35,773 nt of DNA from Culturomica sp. (GCA_031271755.1 JAISVB010000062.1:1-35773), one strand, 5' to 3'. Counted from the stretch's first letter, positions 28,475 through 35,773 are shown. Translations and numbers: made by a program. The notes: generated by a model from the sequence alone, not told the origin.

Positions 28475-29759
28475 CCGGCTCTCTCCGGATCCTTACGGCA
28501 TTCCGGTGAGCCGTCAACTGTTCGTTTTCCGCCATGATCTCGATCACCGGCGCAAGGCGCATCAACCCTTCCCGGCTAATCTCCTGAAAGCTGATGCATT
28601 TAGTAAAAGAGGACACCCCTACGCCGCTGTACGCCTTGGCATACGCGTTGGTCGGCAGGGTGTGGTTGGTGCCCGAAGCATAGTCCCCGGCGCTTTCCGG
28701 CGCATAGTTTCCCAGAAAAACCGATCCGGCGTTCCGGATCTCCGGGATCCACGAACGGTAATCCTCCGTACAGAGGATCAGGTGTTCCGGAGCGTATTCA
28801 TTCGCTATCTCCAAAGCCGTTTCCCGGTCTTTTACCAGGATACAGCGGGAGTTCTCCAAGGCAGCGCCGGCTACCTCCCTCCGGGGAAGCAACGCCAACT
28901 GCCGTTCCAATTCCGCTTCGACCGCCGGTACCATTTCCGGCGTCCAGGTCAGTAAAACCACCTGGCTGTCCCGCCCGTGCTCGGCCTGCGACAGCAGGTC
29001 GGCAGCCACAAATTCCGGCCGGGCCGATCCGTCTGCCACGACCAATACCTCAGAAGGACCGGCCGGAAGGTCTATGGCTACCCGGAAGGTCGTTGCAAAC
29101 TGTTTGGCCGCCGTCACAAATTGGTTGCCGGGACCAAAGATTTTATCCACTCCCGGAACGGTTTCCGTGCCGAAGGTCATGGCCGCGATCGCCTGTATGC
29201 CGCCAGCTTTGTACACGCGGGATATGCCGCAATAGCGGGCTGTCCAAAGAATGGCCGGTTCCACCTTTCCGTTTTTCCCCGGAGGCGTACAGAGCACTAC
29301 CTGCCTGCACCCGGCTATTTGCGCCGGAATCCCCAACATCAACACGGTGGAAAAGAGCGGAGCCGTTCCCCCCGGAATGTAAAGGCCCACCCAGTCGATC
29401 GGCCGCACTTCCTGCCAACAGCAGACTCCCTCCACTCCTTCCCACACCGCCTTCTTTGCGCACGCCTCCTGTTGCCGTACATGAAATTCCCGGATGTTCC
29501 CTCCGGCTGTCCGGATCGCCTCTTTCAACGCTTCCGGCATCGTCCGCTCCGCTTCTGCAAACTCCTCTTCGCTCACGCAGCAGTTCTCTATCTGTACCCG
29601 GTCAAAGAACCAGGTGTATTTTTTCAGGGCTTCGTCCCCGTTTTTGCGTACCTCCGCAAAAATCTCGCTGCACACAGCTTGCAGTTCGTCGTCTTTCCAC
29701 TCCGGGCGGGCCAAAAGCTCTTTCCAGGTTTCCCGCGACGGATTTACTATTTTTTGCAT
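28464..29759 (-). CDS. hisD: Histidinol dehydrogenase
   Basis: The product is 431 residues. It oxidises histidinol to histidine in two NAD-dependent steps. Recognisable parts are GPGNQFVTAAK, the zinc-site region of LLSQAEHG, and the catalytic Glu-His pair in NEYAPEHL. It lies 18 bp after hisG. Confidence 0.97.
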   Translation of the reverse strand: MQKIVNPSRETWKELLARPEWKDDELQAVCSEIFAEVRKNGDEALKKYTWFFDRVQIENCCVSEEEFAEAERTMPEALKEAIRTAGGNIREFHVRQQEACAKKAVWEGVEGVCCWQEVRPIDWVGLYIPGGTAPLFSTVLMLGIPAQIAGCRQVVLCTPPGKNGKVEPAILWTARYCGISRVYKAGGIQAIAAMTFGTETVPGVDKIFGPGNQFVTAAKQFATTFRVAIDLPAGPSEVLVVADGSARPEFVAADLLSQAEHGRDSQVVLLTWTPEMVPAVEAELERQLALLPRREVAGAALENSRCILVKDRETALEIANEYAPEHLILCTEDYRSWIPEIRNAGSVFLGNYAPESAGDYASGTNHTLPTNAYAKAYSGVGVSSFTKCISFQEISREGLMRLAPVIEIMAENEQLTAHRNAVRIRREPVEK

Positions 29760-29777
29760 CTCTTTTCCTGTTGGGGG

Positions 29778-30632
29778 TTATACAATCATTTTCTCGATCG
29801 GGATGATCAGGATCCCTTCCGCACCGGCCTCCTTTAACTGTCCGATCACTTCCCAAAAACGATCTTCGTGAACCACCGAATGCACAGACACCCAGCCGGC
29901 GTCGCGCAAAGGCATAACGGTGGGACTCTTCATGCCGGGCAGCAACCGGCACACCTGTTCCAGCTTTTCCACCGGAGCATTCAGCAGAATGTAGTTGTTG
30001 TTTTTGGCAGCCTGCACGGAACGGATCCGGAACACCAACTGTTCCAGCAATGCCAATTTCTCCCCGCTCAGACCGGGATTGGCCACCAGAATGGCTTCCG
30101 ATTCAAAGATCCGGAAGACCTCCGTCAATCCGTTTTTGAAGAGGGTGCTCCCGGAACTGACCAAATCGCACACGGCATCGGCCAACCCCATGTTGGGAGC
30201 GATCTCCACCGAACCGGATATTTCGTGGATCTCCGCTTCCAGTCCGTTTTCCGCCAAAAAATCTTTCAGGGAGTTGGGATAGGAGGTCGCGATCCGTTTG
30301 CCCTGCAACCAGGAGAGCCCGGTAAAATCGGTCGATTTGGGGACGGCTATGGAGAGGCGGCAACGGGAAAATCCCAGGTCCAGCACCCGCCGGATGCCCG
30401 TTTTCTTCTCCCGCTCCGTGTTGTCGCCGATGATGGCGATGTCCACGACGCCGTCTTTTACATACTGCGGAATGTCGGAGTTACGCAGGTAGAGTACTTC
30501 CAACCGGAAGTTAGAGGCTTGCGCCATCAACTGTTCTTTTCCGTTGTCAACGGAAATCCCGCATTCTTTCAGGAGTTTCAGTGAGTCCTCGTTCAACCGG
30601 CCGGACTTCTGCACCGCAATTTTCAAATTCAT
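29778..30632 (-). CDS. hisG: ATP phosphoribosyltransferase, long form
   Basis: The product is 284 residues, so it has the C-terminal regulatory domain (about 210-284, ending LKEAGAEGILIIPIEKMI) by which histidine inhibits it, and needs no HisZ. Start IAVQKSGRLNEDSLKLLKEC; PRPP site in the DLVSSGSTL segment. It commits PRPP and ATP to histidine synthesis and is the first structural gene of the operon, 50 bp after the attenuator terminator. Confidence 0.97.
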   Translation of the reverse strand: MNLKIAVQKSGRLNEDSLKLLKECGISVDNGKEQLMAQASNFRLEVLYLRNSDIPQYVKDGVVDIAIIGDNTEREKKTGIRRVLDLGFSRCRLSIAVPKSTDFTGLSWLQGKRIATSYPNSLKDFLAENGLEAEIHEISGSVEIAPNMGLADAVCDLVSSGSTLFKNGLTEVFRIFESEAILVANPGLSGEKLALLEQLVFRIRSVQAAKNNNYILLNAPVEKLEQVCRLLPGMKSPTVMPLRDAGWVSVHSVVHEDRFWEVIGQLKEAGAEGILIIPIEKMIV

Positions 30633-30682
30633 ACGTGTCTGTTTTTAGCGCCGGCCGGATCAGAGGAGATGGGACAAAAAAA

Positions 30683-30703
30683 GCCCGCCTGATCCAGGCG
30701 AGC
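30683..30703 (-). terminator. his attenuator terminator
   Basis: On the minus strand GCTCGCCTG (30703-30695), loop GAT, CAGGCGGGC (30691-30683), nine pairs with one G-U, then seven T (30682-30676). It lies between the leader peptide and hisG. Its 5' arm can instead pair with CAGGTGGG (30746-30739). Confidence 0.9.
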
Positions 30704-30734
30704 TTATTATACTTTAGGAATTACGCATAACAAA

Positions 30735-30794
30735 TCATCCCACCTGCCCGTGAAGCACGTGATGATGGTTGTGATGCAATGCGCAGTTTTTCAT
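30735..30794 (-). CDS. hisL: his operon leader peptide
   Basis: A 19-codon frame from ATG at 30794 to TGA at 30735: MKNCALHHNHHHVLHGQVG. Six of the 19 residues are histidine (positions 7, 8, 10, 11, 12, 15), a run that would stall a ribosome when His-tRNA is scarce. Antiterminator CAGGTGGG (30746-30739, codons 17-19) pairs over 8 bp (two G-U) with CTCGCCTG (30702-30695), the 5' arm of the terminator. A shorter competing hairpin, TTCAC (30754-30750) with GTGGG (30743-30739), could hold back the antiterminator when the leader is fully translated. Classical attenuation; not tested. Confidence 0.88.
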   Translation of the reverse strand: MKNCALHHNHHHVLHGQVG

Positions 30795-30814
30795 TTTTCC
30801 TGTTTTAACGAGGG

Positions 30815-30845
30815 CAAATATAGGGCAAGATATTGATTCCTCCAA
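30815..30845 (-). promoter_or_regulatory. his operon promoter
   Basis: On the minus strand TTG (30845-30843), 20 nt, TATATTTG (30822-30815): full consensus. The start site would be near 30808, about 14 nt before the leader peptide. Confidence 0.85.
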
Positions 30846-30887
30846 CTATTTTCCCGAAATATTGTTGTGATGTATGCAATAAGCGAA

Positions 30888-30936
30888 GGCCTGCTGATTT
30901 GAAAAAGCGTCTTTTTGCTTCCGAAAACAGCAGGCC
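30888..30936. repeat. Nested inverted repeat downstream of the DUF4097 gene
   Basis: GGCCTGCTG (30888-30896) pairs with CAGCAGGCC (30928-30936), 9 bp, and the 31-nt loop holds AAAAAG (30902-30907) / CTTTTT (30911-30916) as a second hairpin. The flanks also share AAGCGAA and GAAGCGAA. It lies 34 bp past the DUF4097 stop. It could be its terminator, though there is no U-run after the outer stem. Confidence 0.6.
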
Positions 30937-30970
30937 GAAGCGAAAGTGGGAAAAGAGGAACAAATGTACC

Positions 30971-32014
30971 TTATTGAATAAATAAGTTCCCGCTGCGGAT
31001 ATCCAGGTAAACCTTCCCGTCGTACTGGCTGTTGCCGACAAAGCCGGTTTTCAGTTCCACGTTTTTCTCCCCCGCAGGCTCCGATTTCAGTTTCATGCCG
31101 CGGGGCAGATCCATTTTCAGGTTTTTGTTGTGCCGCAGTTCGATGTCGTAGCCGGCATCCTGCATAAACGTCAAGCCGACTTTGGTCATGGAGGCGGTCA
31201 AGTCCACCTTGGAAAAGTTAAAATGAATGTTCCGGACATTGATCTCTCCCATTTTGAGATCCATGCTCAGTTCGTCCCCGATGTCCTGAATTTCGTACTT
31301 GGTCATCTGGGAGGTTCCGGACATCCGTTCGATCTGCCCCAGTTGCAAGCGTCCGCCCTGGGAGGTGATCGTCAAATCGTCCACAGAGGCCAGCGTACCC
31401 GTACACCCGGTGGCATGCAACTTGACTTCTTGGGCTTCTTCTATTTTCAGGTCGCAACTTTTCAGCTCGCCGTTCAGTTGTTCCACCGACGAAATGATCA
31501 AACTGCCGCCATCCTGCTTGATGTAAAACTCCCCTGCTTTCAGAGTACCCGCCTGGAAATTACCGGTTTTCAGGTCTACGGTCAGGTCTCCGGAAAAATT
31601 ATCGACAAAAACATTTCCTTCCGAATGGATCAGCCGCAATTTTAATCCCGCGGGAATACGCAATTTGCAGCCGACATTGATATTGACCCCGGAGAACATT
31701 TGATCAAGGGTCATGTTTTTTCCGTAATCGGCCTCTATGTTCAGAAAGGAACCGGACCCCACATCGTTGATGGATATGTACGACAGGATCTCGTCGGCCT
31801 TAGCGCTGCTCCTGGCGGTAACAGCCATGGTGATATCCACCTCGACAGGGCCGCCCGCTGTCTGTTCCACTTCGATCTGTCCGTAACGATTGGTAATAAC
31901 AATCTCTTTCAGCTCTTTGCTGTCGTAACTCTTTTGAAACTCTTTTTTGCTGGTCTGGGCGCTCAGGCTGAGGCTCACTAACAGCATACTGCATAGAATC
32001 AGAATGGTCTTCAT
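30971..32014 (-). CDS. DUF4097-type beta-repeat exported protein
   Basis: The product is 347 residues. A signal peptide (1-19, cleavage after SLSA) predicts export. The rest is made of short beta-strand repeats (for example LTVDLKTGNFQAGTLKAGEFYIKQDGGSLIISS, given partly as GNFQAGTLKAGEFYIKQDG) as in the DUF4097/DUF2807-like beta-solenoid families of Bacteroidota. In other genomes such proteins sit near sigma/anti-sigma genes, but no such gene occurs here. No enzymatic motif. Function unknown. It is last in the rplY-pth-hslR-DUF4924 run, 40 bp after the DUF4924 gene, so it may be in the same transcript; no promoter was seen in the gap. Confidence 0.75.
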   Translation of the reverse strand: MKTILILCSMLLVSLSLSAQTSKKEFQKSYDSKELKEIVITNRYGQIEVEQTAGGPVEVDITMAVTARSSAKADEILSYISINDVGSGSFLNIEADYGKNMTLDQMFSGVNINVGCKLRIPAGLKLRLIHSEGNVFVDNFSGDLTVDLKTGNFQAGTLKAGEFYIKQDGGSLIISSVEQLNGELKSCDLKIEEAQEVKLHATGCTGTLASVDDLTITSQGGRLQLGQIERMSGTSQMTKYEIQDIGDELSMDLKMGEINVRNIHFNFSKVDLTASMTKVGLTFMQDAGYDIELRHNKNLKMDLPRGMKLKSEPAGEKNVELKTGFVGNSQYDGKVYLDIRSGNLFIQ

Positions 32015-32054
32015 TGTTTTAATTCATTTATATTACAGCTTCTTTTAGCAAATT

Positions 32055-32606
32055 CTATTCCAAAAGGCGTTCCTCTTCCGTTTCCATCTTCCGGTATTGC
32101 GCGGCTAAATAGGCGATCATTTTACTAAACGTATCCATGGCCTGCCGGGTTTGTTGCGATACGTCCGCTTTCCTCAGGCGCAACAGCAGGTGCCCGTACA
32201 GACCGTTCAGAGCCAATTCCACATCGGAGATCTCGTTCCCGGCGCCCGCCTTACTCCGGAACTCCACCAGGTTTGTCGCCGCTGCCGTCACCAACTGGTG
32301 ATACCGCCTGTCGTGCGCCTTGTGCAGCAGGTAAAAATGCAATTCCGTCAATTCGTCTACGTTGTTTTGCACCGCCCGGACATGTCCCGCCTGTTGTACC
32401 TTTTCCAAACGCATCATCTCCGTCAGGTTGTCGTACCAGGCGTACATCTCCCGGGCAGTCTCCTGGTCCGGCCGGAATGGAAGGATCAGTTGCTCCTTTA
32501 TCCGTTCCATGTCCAGATCAAGTCCCCGGAGTAAATCCTCCAACTGCCACATGTATAAAATATACTCGGCGATGTTGCTTTTTTTCTTTTCCCTGGCGAT
32601 CAGCAT
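32055..32606 (-). CDS. DUF4924 family protein
   Basis: The product is 183 residues, all helical with no signal or membrane segments. The start (REKKKSNIAEYILYMWQLEDLLRG) is the hallmark of DUF4924, a family confined to Bacteroidota and commonly found beside pth/hslR, as here. No function has been assigned to it. It lies 18 bp after the S4 protein gene. Confidence 0.8.
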   Translation of the reverse strand: MLIAREKKKSNIAEYILYMWQLEDLLRGLDLDMERIKEQLILPFRPDQETAREMYAWYDNLTEMMRLEKVQQAGHVRAVQNNVDELTELHFYLLHKAHDRRYHQLVTAAATNLVEFRSKAGAGNEISDVELALNGLYGHLLLRLRKADVSQQTRQAMDTFSKMIAYLAAQYRKMETEEERLLE

Positions 32607-32624
32607 TCCGTTTTCCTCCTTTGA

Positions 32625-33038
32625 CTATGATTCCTCATCCCCGCTCTTCATCCGGTCGATCATCCGGCGATCCCGTTTGGTCGGACGGCCGCTTCCCCGG
32701 TCCCGGCGTTCAAAACCGTATACTTTAGCGGCATTCAGCAAATCCTGTACCTCCTGCGGGGTGACATCCTCCACAAAATCCACGGCCAACTGAGCGGACA
32801 TCCGTTTGTCCGTGATCTTTTTGACCAGGAAATGCCGTTCGACAGGCGCCATCCGTACCCGCACCACTTCTCCCTCCCGGATCTCCTTAGAGGCTTTTAC
32901 GGGGCCCTCTCCGATCCGGATATGTCCTTTACCGCACGCCTCTGCCGCCAGGGAGCGGGTCTTGAAGATCCGCACCGCCCAGAGCCATTTGTCTACCCTG
33001 ACTTTACCGGTATGATCTGTTTTACCTGTTTCTCCCAT
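32625..33038 (-). CDS. hslR: S4-domain RNA-binding protein, Hsp15-like
   Basis: The product is 137 residues. An S4 domain occupies residues 11-70 (RVDKWLWAVRIFKTRSLAAEAC... GEVVRV), followed by a basic tail (GRPTKRDRRMID). Hsp15 binds stalled 50S subunits with nascent chain and recycles them. This agrees with its position next to pth, which also rescues peptidyl-tRNA. It starts 15 bp after pth. Confidence 0.88.
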   Translation of the reverse strand: MGETGKTDHTGKVRVDKWLWAVRIFKTRSLAAEACGKGHIRIGEGPVKASKEIREGEVVRVRMAPVERHFLVKKITDKRMSAQLAVDFVEDVTPQEVQDLLNAAKVYGFERRDRGSGRPTKRDRRMIDRMKSGDEES

Positions 33039-33053
33039 GCTATCGGCCGGAAA

Positions 33054-33620
33054 TTACTTCCGTTTATTAAAATCGTTCATGGTTTTTACCAACCCGGTCA
33101 GCACAAAGCTATGAATTATTTCACCGCACCGTTTCTCCAACAGCGGCAGTTGTTCCTGCTCTCCGGTTCCCCACTCTCCCAACACGTAATCTACCTGCTG
33201 CCCCCTGCCGAAATCGCTTCCGATCCCGAAACGGAGCCGGGCGTACGCATCCGTACCCAGCACCGCATTGATGCTTTTCAGCCCGTTGTGCCCGCCGTCG
33301 CTTCCCTGTCCCCGCAAGCGCAAGCTCCCAAGGGGAAGCGCCAGGTCGTCGACAACGACCAACAGATCTTCCAACGGCACCTTCTCTTTCTGCATCCAGT
33401 AACCCACCGCTTTACCGCTCAGGTTCATGTATGTGGCGGGTTTTAAGAGTACCACCGGGCGCCCTTTTATTTTTGTTTCGGCCACCGAACCGTACCGTTT
33501 TTCCTCAAAAACAAGATTGGACGCCCCGGCAAAGGCGTCCAATACGTTAAATCCGATGTTGTGCCGTGTATTCTTATATTCCGGGCCGATGTTACCCAGC
33601 CCGACGATAAGATACTTCAT
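33054..33620 (-). CDS. pth: Peptidyl-tRNA hydrolase
   Basis: The product is 188 residues. It cleaves the ester between peptide and tRNA on drop-off products. Conserved active-site residues: N10, H20 (TRHNIGF), N66 (TYMNLSG), D92 and N112 (GGHNGLKSI). It follows rplY by 12 bp, a common bacterial pairing. Confidence 0.97.
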   Translation of the reverse strand: MKYLIVGLGNIGPEYKNTRHNIGFNVLDAFAGASNLVFEEKRYGSVAETKIKGRPVVLLKPATYMNLSGKAVGYWMQKEKVPLEDLLVVVDDLALPLGSLRLRGQGSDGGHNGLKSINAVLGTDAYARLRFGIGSDFGRGQQVDYVLGEWGTGEQEQLPLLEKRCGEIIHSFVLTGLVKTMNDFNKRK

Positions 33621-33632
33621 AGCGACTTCGCT

Positions 33633-34205
33633 TTAGGATTTTGCAGCATCCCCGGAACGGGCGGCTCTTGTCAGTTTTACCTGGGCCACCACTACATCCT
33701 TGGCATTCATCAATTCCACACCTTCAAAGGAGAGCTCTTTCACCTGAATGGATTTGCCCAAGCCCAAGTCGGTCACATCCAACGTCAGGTCATCGGGCAA
33801 CTGCGCGGGCAATGCTTTTACTTTCAGTTTCCGGGTGTTCAACACCAATTTACCCCCGGCCTGAACGCCGACAGAGAATCCCTGCAATTTCACCGGTACT
33901 TCCACCACCACCGGTTTGTCGGGGAAAAGCTGGTAAAAGTCAATGTGCAACACCTTGTCGGTTACCGGGTGGAATTGGATCTCCCGCATCACGGCTTCGT
34001 ACTGCTGTCCGCTCACCGCAGCCTTCACGATGTATACATGGGGTGTATACAACAATTTAGCCAGGTCTCTTTCGGAAACGGAAAAGTGTACATTCTCTTT
34101 TCCGCCGTACAGTACGCAGGGTACGTTTCCTGCTACCCGCAAAGCTTTGGTCGCTTTTTTACCCAAGTCGCTTCTTTTCTCTCCTTTTAATTCAAATACT
34201 TTCAT
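33633..34205 (-). CDS. rplY: 50S ribosomal protein L25/CTC
   Basis: The product is 190 residues. The N-terminal 5S rRNA-binding L25 domain (1-90; GEKRSDLGKKATKALRVAGNVPCVLYGG, cited as LRVAGNVPCVLYGG) is followed by the TL5/CTC beta domain (95-185). That makes it the long CTC form. First gene of the rplY-pth-hslR run, with a leader of about 100 nt that contains a hairpin. Confidence 0.95.
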   Translation of the reverse strand: MKVFELKGEKRSDLGKKATKALRVAGNVPCVLYGGKENVHFSVSERDLAKLLYTPHVYIVKAAVSGQQYEAVMREIQFHPVTDKVLHIDFYQLFPDKPVVVEVPVKLQGFSVGVQAGGKLVLNTRKLKVKALPAQLPDDLTLDVTDLGLGKSIQVKELSFEGVELMNAKDVVVAQVKLTRAARSGDAAKS

Positions 34206-34233
34206 GATCGTTGTCGATTGTGCTACTCAAAGA

Positions 34234-34261
34234 CCGGCTTCAGCCCGGGGGTAAAGGCCGG
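34234..34261 (-). promoter_or_regulatory. rplY leader hairpin
   Basis: On the minus strand CCGGCCTT (34261-34254) pairs with AAGCCGG (34240-34234 region) with one bulged C, and the loop carries CCCGGG. It is in the 5' leader of rplY and may control L25 synthesis; inference only. Confidence 0.45.
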
Positions 34262-34311
34262 CCGAACCTCCCATCACACGGTTTTTACTATCCCCCTTAA
34301 AATTCAGAGTG

Positions 34312-34319
34312 CAAAGATA
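34312..34319 (-). promoter_or_regulatory. rplY -7 box candidate
   Basis: TATCTTTG on the minus strand, about 107 nt before rplY. The -33 region (TTTCC) is weak. Confidence 0.5.
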
Positions 34320-34399
34320 GTAAATCCTCCGGATTTTGGAAATCTAAGCCGTTACTTTTCTTAAACACTGCGAAATCGCAACGAACAAAAGGGAAAAAT

Positions 34400-34933
34400 T
34401 TAAACCGTCTCTAAATACTGCACACCCGATTCGAGTTCCAGCAACCTTGTTTTCGCCGGAAGCCCGCCTCCGTACCCCGTCAGCGAACGGTCGCTGCCAA
34501 TGATCCGGTGACAGGGGACAAAAATGGAGATGGCATTGGCCCCGTTCGCATTGGCGACAGCCCGGACGGCCTTCGGCGTACCCAACTGTTTCGCAAGCGC
34601 CGCGTAAGAGAGAGTCGTCCCATACGGAACTGTCAGCAATGCCTGCCAGACGGCTTTCTGGAACGGTGTGCCGGCAAAGAGCAACGGTATGTCAAATTCC
34701 CTCCGCCGACGGGCGAAATATTCGTCTAATTGCGCTGTTGTCTGCTCAATGACATCCGAAGTGCCCTCTTTGTAACGAGCCGACAGGAGCCGTTGCAATC
34801 TTTGGTCTACCTGATCGCGACGTTTTTTAGTCTGCCAATTGCAGAGGCAAAGTTTGTCTTCGAACGAGCCAAGCAGCAATTCGCCGCAGGGCGAATGGTA
34901 GGGCTTACAGACGATGACCGGTGTTTTTTCCAT
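34400..34933 (-). CDS. ogt: Methylated-DNA--protein-cysteine methyltransferase
   Basis: The product is 177 residues from ATG at 34933 (MEKTPVIVCK); the longer in-frame start at 34978 lies upstream of the -7 box at 34956-34963. The C-terminal domain has the acceptor cysteine C141 in VPCHRIIGS, the helix-turn-helix AVRAVANANGANAI and TPFQKAVWQAL. It removes O6-alkyl groups from guanine in a suicide reaction. The N-terminal half lacks Ada's DNA-binding part, so it is the Ogt type. Confidence 0.93.
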   Translation of the reverse strand: MEKTPVIVCKPYHSPCGELLLGSFEDKLCLCNWQTKKRRDQVDQRLQRLLSARYKEGTSDVIEQTTAQLDEYFARRRREFDIPLLFAGTPFQKAVWQALLTVPYGTTLSYAALAKQLGTPKAVRAVANANGANAISIFVPCHRIIGSDRSLTGYGGGLPAKTRLLELESGVQYLETV

Positions 34934-34955
34934 ATTGCTCGTGTTGAGGTGTGCG

Positions 34956-34963
34956 CAAATATA
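34956..34963 (-). promoter_or_regulatory. ogt -7 box candidate
   Basis: TATATTTG on the minus strand, 22 nt before ogt. No TTG at the usual -33 spacing. Confidence 0.5.
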
Positions 34964-34995
34964 GTGAAAACAAATCAAAAGTTTGTCTGATCAAA

Positions 34996-35036
34996 ACTCG
35001 AACATGGTACGACCAGAGGGCTTTGCCGCTCTATCC
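34996..35036 (-). pseudogene. tRNA-like remnant
   Basis: The minus strand has GGATAGAGC (35036-35028), as at the end of a D-arm, then GGTCG and the T-loop-like TTCGAGT (35002-34996), with order and spacing near those of a tRNA. There is no acceptor stem, no GCTC of the D-arm and no complementary T-stem. AGAG-GGC-TTT-GCC-G-CTCT (35015-35032) is a hairpin in place of the anticodon arm. CAGACAA flanks both sides. Probably a decayed tRNA end; low certainty. Confidence 0.3.
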
Positions 35037-35101
35037 TCTTGTCTGTTTATATGAATATCACAAAAAACTCACTACCTGTAAGCGCGGTTAGAAATAATCG
35101 T

Positions 35102-35109
35102 TATATTCG
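35102..35109 (+). promoter_or_regulatory. -7 box candidate of the lipoprotein gene
   Basis: TATATTCG fits the -7 consensus except for one base, 36 nt before the ATG at 35145. No good -33 element. Confidence 0.4.
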
Positions 35110-35144
35110 CGTTCTCCCCCTAAATACTAACAACAAACTTTTTA

Positions 35145-35773
35145 ATGGATATGAAGAATTTGATAAAATCATTCGCCGCGTTTGCGGTGGTCGCGATGAC
35201 ACTCACATCGTGCGGGGGCGATGAAAGCGACATGAGGTTACATGAGTTGTTGAAGAACAAAGATTATTTCGGTTTGCGGGAGGAGTTCGACCGCTCGAAA
35301 AGAACGCTGTCGGAGGAAAGCGCGCTCTATTATCGGGCGTGGCTCGACAATGCGTTCAACAAGTGCAAGGAGTCGAACGCGGCGATAGACGATTTGTTGG
35401 CACGACCCGCCGTGCAGTCGGCGGACTCGTTAGTCACAGAGTTGTTGACGCTGAGGGCGGGTAATTTCACAAGGCTCAATCGCTACCGCGAGGCGGCGGA
35501 AACCTATCGCCAACTGATCGACAGGCAAGACCCCCTGCGAGATAGTGCCGCCTGTGCCAACTATGTTAACATGCACGGCCTTTGGTCGGCGGTGGCCGGT
35601 GTGCCCCCGACAACGGTGGAGAAACCCGGCAGGGATGTAACGATCGACGCGGAACGCGATATGTTCAATATGTTGTTGGTTCCGGTTCGTAGCGGAGGAG
35701 TTGCGGAAAAGTTTGTGTTCGACAGCGGGGCAGGACTTTCTACCGTCCCTCTCTCCGTCGCGCAGTCGATGGG
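35145..35773 (+). CDS. Lipoprotein with retropepsin-like aspartyl protease domain (3' end outside window)
   Basis: Open from ATG at 35145 (or 35151) to the window edge, 209 residues seen. A lipoprotein signal peptide ends in the lipobox LTSC (C23), followed by GGDES. Residues 30-140 are helical and resemble TPR-type repeats (for example LNRYREAAETYRQLIDRQ). From about 165 a retropepsin-like domain begins, with catalytic aspartate D193 in FDSGAGLSTVP. Exported aspartyl proteases of this kind are common in Bacteroidota, with unknown substrates. Codon use (many GCG, TTG, GTG) differs from the upstream genes, as if acquired. Confidence 0.8.
   Translation, partial: MDMKNLIKSFAAFAVVAMTLTSCGGDESDMRLHELLKNKDYFGLREEFDRSKRTLSEESALYYRAWLDNAFNKCKESNAAIDDLLARPAVQSADSLVTELLTLRAGNFTRLNRYREAAETYRQLIDRQDPLRDSAACANYVNMHGLWSAVAGVPPTTVEKPGRDVTIDAERDMFNMLLVPVRSGGVAEKFVFDSGAGLSTVPLSVAQSM

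Noticed and set aside
34996-35036. Functional tRNA gene
   Set aside because: No acceptor stem, no paired T-stem and an incomplete D-arm; at best a remnant.
1-35773. CRISPR arrays, insertion sequences, toxin-antitoxin or phage genes
   Set aside because: No regularly spaced repeats, transposase, Cas or phage proteins were seen on either strand.

Overview
The window is a chromosomal segment of a Bacteroidota bacterium, most likely order Bacteroidales. The evidence is the gene content (Bacteroidota-type small proteins such as DUF3467, DUF4924 and a DUF4097 family protein), the proteins themselves, and many -33/-7 promoters of the TTTG-N19/20-TAnnTTTG type used by the Bacteroidota primary sigma factor. 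It is mostly a well-preserved housekeeping region. Accessory-looking DNA appears only at the far right end, after about 34,990.

Layout, left to right. (1) A 3'-truncated EttA-type ABC-F gene (minus) and a divergent class I fructose-1,6-bisphosphatase gene. (2) A large minus-strand transcription/translation block: tuf, tRNA-Trp, secE, nusG, rplK, rplA, rplJ, rplL, rpoB, rpoC, with a strong terminator and then a DUF3467 gene. (3) Upstream of tuf, rpsU, a XerC/D-like recombinase and a short hibernation factor (hpf). rpsU has a long, structured leader. (4) An M23 peptidase and a small TPR gene on the minus strand, divergent from a coiled-coil small protein, zapA, a 6S RNA candidate and rny on the plus strand. 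(5) purE (minus), and hpt-obg (plus). (6) A complete histidine operon on the minus strand, hisG-D-C-B-H-A-F-IE, preceded by a promoter, a His-rich leader peptide and an intrinsic terminator: a classical attenuator. (7) rplY, pth, an Hsp15-like S4 protein, a DUF4924 gene and a DUF4097 gene (minus). (8) ogt (minus), a tRNA-like remnant, and the start of a lipoprotein/aspartyl-protease gene (plus) whose codon use differs from the rest.

The most interesting signals are non-coding. The rpsU leader carries an extended Shine-Dalgarno sequence complementary over about 14 nt to the expected 16S rRNA 3' end. It lies about 136 nt upstream of the rpsU start codon, right beside an 11-bp long-range helix that encloses two further hairpins. 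Bacteroidota genes normally do not use Shine-Dalgarno pairing, and bS21 (the rpsU product) is implicated in hiding the anti-Shine-Dalgarno tail, so this looks like an autoregulatory element. Second is the his attenuator (leader peptide with six histidines, antiterminator and terminator). Third is a 6S-like rod-shaped RNA between zapA and rny. Other structured spots are the 12-bp hairpin with an alternative partner between rplL and rpoB and the nested inverted repeat downstream of the DUF4097 gene.

Coding assignments rest on family motifs and length; RNA folds were paired by eye and no search or folding program was run.
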